The notes below the pieces were generated by a model that saw only the letters and a list, made by a program, of their open reading frames with translations, did no database searches and was not told the origin of the DNA. A program made the position numbers and the translations under genes. Below are positions 47,626-56,600 of a stretch of 64,000 nt of DNA, piece after piece. The DNA lies in the NCBI GenBank assembly GCA_030426925.1, contig JAUHXT010000003.1, positions 1 through 64,000 of the forward strand, in the 5' to 3' direction. This DNA is from Alphaproteobacteria bacterium. Lineage in GTDB: Bacteria; Pseudomonadota; Alphaproteobacteria; Micavibrionales; Micavibrionaceae. How positions within the stretch are numbered: the first letter of the stretch is position 1; every line of letters starts with the position of its first letter.

Positions 47626-50600
47626 TTATTGCTCGAAACAGTACAGTGTTTTTTGGTTTATACAGGGTTGGGTTGTAATATTTGTCCACCGTCCGTCTAA
47701 GGCCCAGTTATCACCATAAGTGGATGAAATAGCAAAATTATTGTCAGTCCAATTATTGCAATTATCGGAGCTGGCAGGCGTTCCGTCTGCATTAGTATTT
47801 GTCCAGGCTGACCAACCAAGAGATCCGCCTGTCTCCGTCAGGTTGATTTGTGCATCGATAGACGCGTCAGTAAGATCGCTCCAGTCATCGGCAATTTTTG
47901 TAGAACCGTTGCTTAAGACATATTGGTAGTTCCAGTGTGAAAATCTTGCTGCCGGATATCCATCAATAGAATCAGAAATCCATGCTTTATAGGTGCCGCC
48001 GAGAGATTCCGCATCAGCTGCAGCCTGACATATCGAATCTGCTGCCGTTATGCCCCCAAGATTGCCCGCCATAGTATTATCTGATGTAATAAATACAATT
48101 TTACGGTCTGTAGTCGTAGTTTGTGTTGTTTGCTTGTCACCAAGTGATACATATGTTGTATAGCTGCTGCCGACACTGCCCGGACTTTCAATCTCCAGAT
48201 AGACTTTGTCGCCGTTTTCTACGTCAACGAAACTGCCGCTTTGTGCGACTGTGTTCAGGTAAATTGTTACGGTCGGGCTTTCAGATGCAACAGACAGTCT
48301 GCAGGTGCCGTCTACACCAGTGATTTCAATTTCATCCGTGGTAAGATCTGCGCTTGTCGATGAGGTGTATAAATCAGCAAAAACAACATCGCCAGGGTGG
48401 CATGAAGTGGAAAAATTCTCCTCTGGATTGCGTATAATGGCAAAACCGCCGTCATTGGTAACAGTGAAATCATCGGCGGATGTTTCCAGCAAAACTTTCG
48501 TCGGGGTATTGACATCGGTAGGGACATTGCCGTCCCCAAGCTGCCCGGCATAGTTGTCACCCCAGCAATAAAGAACATTGGTAACTGTCATGCCGCACAT
48601 TGTTCCGTAGGCCCCTTCAATTTTTTTCCATTTATGACCGCCTGATACCAAAGTGCCTGCAGCAGGCTGTGGGTTATTGAGAGTATTGCCGCCATTGCCC
48701 ATTTCACCGCTATCACCCCGGCCCCAACAATGGGCATCGCCCGTGCCAGTAATTCCGCAATAAGTATGTGCTCCCCCGATATCGACGAATGTATAGCCTC
48801 CAGAAACCTGAACCGGGCTTGCTTGGTCTGTTGATGTTCCTGATCCGTTACCAAGCTGTCCGGCATTGTCAGCTCCCCAGCACCATGCTTCACCGTTAGT
48901 TTTCAAACCGCAGGTTGACGCAAGTGGATTAATTCCACCAGCCAGTATTTTTTTCCATTTGTGGCTGCCGGTCACCAGGACAGGGGAACTGGAGAAATCT
49001 GCCAGTCCGCCGCCATTACCCATTTCACCGTCTATTTCTGTTCCCCAGCAATAACCATCACCGTCTTTTGTAACGCCGCAAACGACTGTATTCCCGGCAG
49101 ATAAACTCAGCCATTTATGGCCACCGACAACCATTTCTGTCGGTTCGTCTCTGTCAGTTGTCGTGCCATCGCCCAGTTTTCCGGCACCGGTTCCGTTATT
49201 ATCGCCCCAGCAATAGGCATCATCATCAAGGGTAATGCCGCAGGTAACATTGGCCGCTGTGGTAACATTTTTCCATTTATAACCCCCGGCAACCAGCGTT
49301 GGTATGTCTTTATCACCCGTACTGTTATCGCCCAGTTCCCCGTCATTGTTTCGGCCCCAACAATACATATCTCCGTTCGCAACGATCCCGCAGGTATGTT
49401 CATAAGCCCCGCTTATCTTGATCCAGTCGTAATGTCCGTAAACAAGTTTCGGCACATCCTGGTTTGTTGCGTCTGAATCGTTGCCTAACTGATTATAATT
49501 ATCGACCCCCCATCCTACGGCAAGAGACACCTTGGAATAATCAGGGTGTGTGAGGGCCAGCGCCGTATCATTTCCGGGCGCAATAAAAGAAAAACGTAAA
49601 TCTGAAGAAACTTCCTGCGGGGTTGTCGCAGTGTCATCTGTTGCGCCATCGCCACGTTCACCGGATCCGCCTTGTCCCCAGCAATAGGCCTTTCCTTCCG
49701 TACTAAGGCCACAGTTGGTGCCCTGACCTGCTTTGACCTGCGCCCATTTGATACCTGCACCCATTGGGGTGGGCCAGGCTCTTGCAGGGATCACGACAGT
49801 ACCGCCACCGCCAGTACCCGTTGAAGTAGTTCCCCAACACAAAAGAGTATTTTGTGTCGTCACGCCACATACGTTACGGTTAGCAGAAATATGACTCCAC
49901 GTAATCCCGACATTCAGTTTTTGCGGTGTATTCTGGTTGCCGCTTGTTGTGCCGTTACCTAATGCTCCTTCGCTCGCGCGTCCCCAGCAGTACCCGTCGC
50001 CATCGGTTGTAACACCGCAGGAAATTTCTTCACCGGTTGAAATATGTCGCCATGTATATCCGCCGCTGACAGGTTGTGGCGTGTTCTGGTTTGAAAAGGC
50101 GCCGTTACCGAGCTGTCCTCTCGTTCCCCATCCCCAGCAATATCCTGCCCCTGCCGTTGTCACACCACAGGTTGTGCTTCTGCCCATTGAAACAGATGCC
50201 CATTTATGGCCGCCGCTGACAATACTGGGGGTCGGATTGTTCGTATCGCTGCCGTCACCCATTTCTCCAGTGGTGCCCTGTCCCCAGCAATACATATCGC
50301 CCGCACTGTCAATCGCACACCCATTGAGATAACCCAAAGCAAAGTTTACCCACCTTGCGTTATTTTGCTGAGGAACTTCTATGGGCCTGTACACATTGAC
50401 AGACCAGTTGGATACGTTATTCCCCAGTCTGTAGTTACTTTGAGCTCCATAAATCCATATACGCCCTTCGTCTGTTAAATATGCCGCACCATCTGTTTCT
50501 ACATCAATCTTTGTTATGCCATAGGCATTGGCTGTCATAACGGGGACGTTAGATGTGGCTTCGGACTCTGGATACATTCCTATGGCCCCGCCACTGTTTT

Positions 50601-53600
50601 TCCCCCATGCCCAGACCATTCTGGTTCCGTCAGTATTGAGGGAGACGAAGTCACCTGATCCGCCACCGCCGCCGCCGCTTCCCATCAGGGACGTCCAGGC
50701 AGCGCCTTCGCAGTATTCAAGATTGCCGGAATTGACGCGCAATACGCCATCATCGCCTGCATCAATACAGGTATCGTCACCGATCCGCAGCCCTTTATCA
50801 AAGGTCGTCCGGCCGGCAACCTGCACCTTTCCATCCACGGTAGTTGTACCGATCCCGAGATCGCCGTCGCTGCGTAATACCATGTCGGAAGAAGAGAGAG
50901 CATTGCCGCCTGTGTCCGTACTGAAATGGATGTCTGCCGGTATATTTGCGCCGCTCGGTGCGCCGTTGACCTTGGCATATATGGCAGCGTTTGCTTCTGA
51001 TGTAATACCGCTACTGTTGCGCCCGGAAAATGTGATAGCGCCCAGAATATCGCCGTCGGCAACATCGGTCGGGGAACTTTCGGTTCCGCGTCCGCGCTCC
51101 AGAATAATCTGACCACTTAACAGGGCGTTACTGGATTGAGACTCAGTGCTCATATCCTGATTAATGATATCAACGAAAGTGGTAGAGAAAATAGTGTAGC
51201 CGCTGGCGTCCAGTCGCATCATTTCAGTGATGGCAGAGCCGTCAACATCCGTATCCGCAATGACAAGATTGTTTCCGTACAATACAGTCGATGCCGCATC
51301 GTTCGATCCTTCCAGCCCAAGATAAGACATTGCCGCTACAGCGCCGGATGTTCTGATCCCTTCGGGCGGAGATACAGAGAAATCGGTCAGCTCGCCAAAT
51401 TCAATGAACCCGGTGCCTTCCCCTTTATTGGTGTGCCAGTCGGTTGTATTGCCAGTGAAATAAATATCAGGTGTGGATCCTGTCGGCAGGCTTCCATCGG
51501 AGCCAAGATAGACAGGACCACCATCGTAGTAGAATTTTTGTCTGTTGGCCGGGTCTGACAAGTCGATATACGTTCCGAAATCAACCCAGTAATCTGCCAG
51601 TCCGCCGTTCAGTTTTTCAAGGCCCGTCGAGCTTGCGCCGACACCGAGATTTTGCGCGGCATCGATGTAATTAACAGCCGCGTCTGTATATGTAGAAAAT
51701 GACGAGTCGCTTACACCATCAAGATAGACATGAAGCTTGTTATTGTCTGACATGTCCCAGCTGGCCATAAAATGGTGCCAACCGGTCGTATCACCGTTGA
51801 GATTGGATGTTGTGACATTCAGTATTTCTGTGCCGCCGGAATTATTGCCGCGGATCTGGATTTCCTGTGTGCCGGATCTGTAGCGAATATCAAAGTCAGC
51901 AGACGTTGTGTTGATAAAGCGCGTATCCGTTGCCGCATCCAGCTTAAACCAGAAACTGACCGTTCCCATTTTACTGGTGATCGGGCCATTGAAATACGTT
52001 TCATCAACGCCCATGTAATCGTTTGCTCCATCAAAGTGGACTGCATTGGGTGTATAGCTTCCTGCAGTAGTTATAGCCTCAGTTTTCCATGGCCCGGAGT
52101 CATTTACCTGGTCCGGACTTTCTTGTGTGCCGGTTGTGCCGCCGTTCCCGATGGCTCCCTGGCTATCATCGCCCCAGCACCAGACCGTGCCGTCAGTTTT
52201 GGTTCCGCAAGCAAAGCCGTGACCGGCCTTAATGCCTTTCCACGGTCCGGCATCGTTAACCTGAACCGGATTAATCTGGTCGCCGCTTGTCGCACCATTC
52301 CCAAGTTGTCCATTGTCCTCATTCCCCCAGCACCATGCCGTGCCATCGGTTTTAATACCGCAGGTCATTTGATAAAGGGCGGAAATGCTAGCCCACGGCC
52401 CGGCGTCATTCACCTGGTCCGGGCTTTCCTGTCCACCATCAGTATCATTACCAATTTGTCCCTGACTGTCTTCGCCCCAGCACCACGCTGTGCCGTCTTT
52501 TTTAATGCCGCATGTATGTGTATAGCCAGCGGAAATACTTGCCCATGGCCCGGCATCGTTAACCTGAACGGGGGTTTGCTGTGTACCTGTTGTCGCCCCG
52601 TTTCCAAGTGTAAGTTGTGAATCATCGCCCCAGCACCATGCTGTGCCGTCTGTTTTGATACCGCACGCATGGACAGATCCGGCAGAAATGCTTGCCCACG
52701 GCCCGGCATCATTCACCTGAACGGGGGTTTGTTGTGTCCCTGATGTTGCACCATTTCCTAACTGTCCCGCACCATCGTCGCCCCAGCACCATGCCGTTCC
52801 GTCTGTTTTGATACCGCAAGTAAATGTTGCCCCGGCAGAAATGGCCGTCCATGGCCCTGCATCGCTAACCTGACCCGGACTGTATTGATGGCTTCCTGCA
52901 CCGTTGCCTTGTTGGCCAATCCAGTCATCACCCCAGCACCATGCCGTTCCGTCTGTTTTGATACCGCACGTATGGTTTGCTTCGGACGATATACTAATCC
53001 AGCTGTCTGTATCATCAACCTGATCGGGACTGGTCTGATTACCGCCAGTATTCCCAAGCTGGCCCGTATTGTCAGAGCCCCAGCACCATGCCGTGCCGTC
53101 TTCTTTTATGCCGCAGGCATGATTATAGCCAACAGACAGGAAAAGAAATTCCTGTGTAATCTGATTTAGTCCGCCTATATCTGTGTCCAGTCCGCCATTG
53201 ACCAGCAGTCCACGGTTATAGGTCGACGGCCAGGTAGCGCCCACAATATCGCGGATTTGAAGCTTGGCCTTCACGTCGCTGGGCGCAGCCACCGCAAGAC
53301 CGAAATCTCCGTCATGGTCGAGGAACGCACGCGCTTGATAATCTCCATCCGCATTTTGTGTTTTAAACGCCAGTCCGGTTTGCCCGGTCAGTCCGGATTT
53401 AATGGCGCTGATCCCCGCGCCCGCTTCGTCATCATCTGCCGGTGTTCCCTTAACAAGGAACCCGATACCTGCCTCCGCGCCGTAAGCATCGCTTTCCCGT
53501 GAGAGAATGGTGCCGTATGATTCAAGGGCGCTGCCGGAAACCATATCCTGCGTCACGGTCTGGTTCGCGGTAAAGTCTTCGACAATGGCAACGCCCGCGG

Positions 53601-56600
53601 CACTCGCAACATGACAATTAGTTCCAGTATCTGGCGCTGAAGCCGCATCGGTCAAAGCCCCGGTTTCTGTGAATGTGCCAGCCGTCCCGAGATTTTCATG
53701 CCAGTCTGCGGTAACGCCGGAAAAATAAAGGTCCGGCGCATTGCCTGTGGGGTAATTCCCATTGGCGCCCAGATAGGCCGGATTGCCGGAAGAGTTGAGG
53801 AATTTTTTTCTGTTTTCTGCAACCGATAGATCAATATAGGTTCCAAAATCTAGCCAGAAATCCGCCATATCGCCGGAGAATTTACAGCAAAGGCTTACGG
53901 CATCTCCTATGGCTTCTGCCGACCCCGAAAAGTCCATCGTTTCAGCTGTATTATATGTAGCGACGTTGTTAATAGCAGAGGCCCCGTCTATATATACGTG
54001 TCTTTTTAAAGAATCTGATAAATCAAAACTAAACATGACATGGTGCCAGTCGGTATCGGTAATAGGATCTGATTCAAGATTGAGCACGGTAACATTGGAG
54101 GAATTCTGTGCTAAAAAGGAAATTCTGTCATTAGCCGCTAAAAAATCTATATCGACACGTTTTAAGTCGCCCGGATCCCTTCTATCATATATAACATCCA
54201 AAACTCCTGTAGCGGCACGCTTGATCCAGAAACTGCCAGACCATTTTGTCTCAGATGTTGAACCGCTAGAAGAGTTATTAATTAAATAATCGCCTGTACC
54301 GTCAAAAGTTACGGCATTCGGCGTATAGGCGGGGCAAACGCCTTCCGGGCAGTTTTCACCGGTTGTGGCGTCGGACGAGGAATCCGTGACCGTACCTGTT
54401 TCGGTAAATCCGCCGCCTGATCCTTTATTGGTGTGCCAGTCCGCGGCTGCACCGCTCATGAAGATGAGGGGTGTTGTTCCGGTCGGTGTGCTGCCATCGT
54501 CGCCCAAGTCAACACCGCCATAATTATAAAATTTCTGCCTGTTTTCGGGATTCGATAAATCGATATACGTGTTTACATCCACCCAGATATCGGCGAGCGA
54601 TCCGGTAAATGCGCCGCCGCCGCCAACCAGAGATCCGACGGCATATGACGCCGCGGTAAAATCAATATTGTCATTGGTATAGGTTACAGGGCTCCAGTTT
54701 GCTTCCTGTCCGTCAATATACATGTGACGCTTGTTTGAATCGGTCAGGTCGAAACTGACCATGAAATGATGCCAGTTTGTATCGGTATAAGTATCCGTGG
54801 TGCGCAGGCTGGCGATAACGGTGCCGCCGCTGTTTTCGGCCATAACCTGGAACCGGTCGGAAGAATCAAGACGAATTCTTATGGCGCTGCCGGAACTGGC
54901 AACCAGCGTTTCGTCGACGCCGGACGTCGTCCGCTTGAACCACCCGGCGACGGTCATGGTTTTTCCATCGCTTCCGGGATCGATGGAGTTTGTAGACAGA
55001 TACGTACTACCGTTAAAATCGACGCCGTTAGGCGTTGCCGCCTGACAATAGCCTCCTGTTTCGCTGTCGCCACTGCCACTGTCGCCACCACCGGGGATTC
55101 CGATCAGCGCCGTGGTATGGCTGTCCAGTGCATCAATCTGAGCAAATTTCTTGCTGGTATTAACGAGCGTTGGCGCTACCTGGTTGCTGGAACCAGCGCC
55201 ATCCCCGAGCGTCTCGCTGACATTGTCCTCACCCCAGCAATAGGCGGTACCATCGGTCGTCAGGCCGCATGAATGAAAGTTCCCCACTGTGATGGCAACA
55301 AAATCCGTTATGTCCGCCACCTGTGTCGGTGTTGTCTGATCGCCTGTAATGCCTGCCCCGTTCCCTAGCTGCCCGTCAGTATCATCGCCCCAGCACCAGG
55401 CAGTGCCATCGGCCTTTACGCCACAGGCATGATCCTGCCCGACGCTGACGTCTACCCATGGGCCGGACTCGGAAATAGCATTCGGTACTAGATTTGCGGA
55501 GGTTGCCCCATCCCCAAGCTTACCGTTGGCGCCGTTACCCCAGCAGTAAATTTCGTTATCGGCCTTAATACCGCATTGAGAATAATTACCCAATGCAACT
55601 TTAATCCAGGTCCCGCCACCGCTAATCAGGCCCGGCGTATTAAGAACAGTGGTGGTGTCGTTATTCCCGTTCCTTCCCTCACCCGGCATACCCCAGCAAT
55701 AGCCTGTGCCGTCTGATGCAATGCCGCAACTGTTTTCATACCCTGCTTCAATGTGCTGCCATAAATGGCCGCCGGTCACGAGGGCGGGGCCCGTTTCTTC
55801 GTTTGTACTGTTGGTGCCGTTACCGACTTTTCCGTTTGAATTAAAGCCCCAGCAATACCCTGCTCCCGATGTCGTCACGCCGCAGACAAAGTCTTCACCG
55901 GCACTAATTTGCGCCCATGTGTAACCGCCGGTAACTTTGACTGGCACGTCCTGGTTTCCGGTAGTCGCGCCGCCATCGCCGAGCTTCCCTGCGGATCTGT
56001 TCCCCCAGCACCATGCGTCACCGGCACTGTCGATACCACAGGCGTGATATTTTCCTGAAGAGACATAAACAAAATCTGAAATATCCGAAACATAAACGGG
56101 AGACGCCTGGTCTGATGTACCTGCACCTTCACCAATCTTCTCGTAATCCCCTTCACCCCACGCCATGGCCTGCGCCGGTTGGACGGCAACATTGCCCCCC
56201 GTATAATAATTATACAGGCTGTTAATTTCTGTTGCGCTCAGTGCCCGGTGATACACGCGCATATCATCCATAACACCATCGTAATAACGGTTGAATGGCG
56301 AGGATTGGCAGGTGTCTTCGTTACCGATAGCACCAGATGAACTGGTTGAATCTGTTGTTGCTGTTGCGGCATGGGAGAACGCACCGGTCGTTCCTACCGG
56401 TTCCCCGTTAATATAAATAGATGCAGAATCATTCGCGTAGTCACTGACAGTCACAATATGATACCAGGTATCCGCCGCCAACGTTGGAATCGATTCAATC
56501 GCCTGCCATGCACCGCCATCAGGCGCACGGCCGCCTAAGCCTATTATATCTGTCAATGTAAATTCTGCCGTCAGGCGTGAATTTTCTGTCGCGCCGTTTT

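Noticed and set aside
52085-53130. CRISPR-like array suggested by regular repeats
   Set aside because: The unit is about 150 bases without short unique spacers, is in frame throughout and codes for RCC1 blades.
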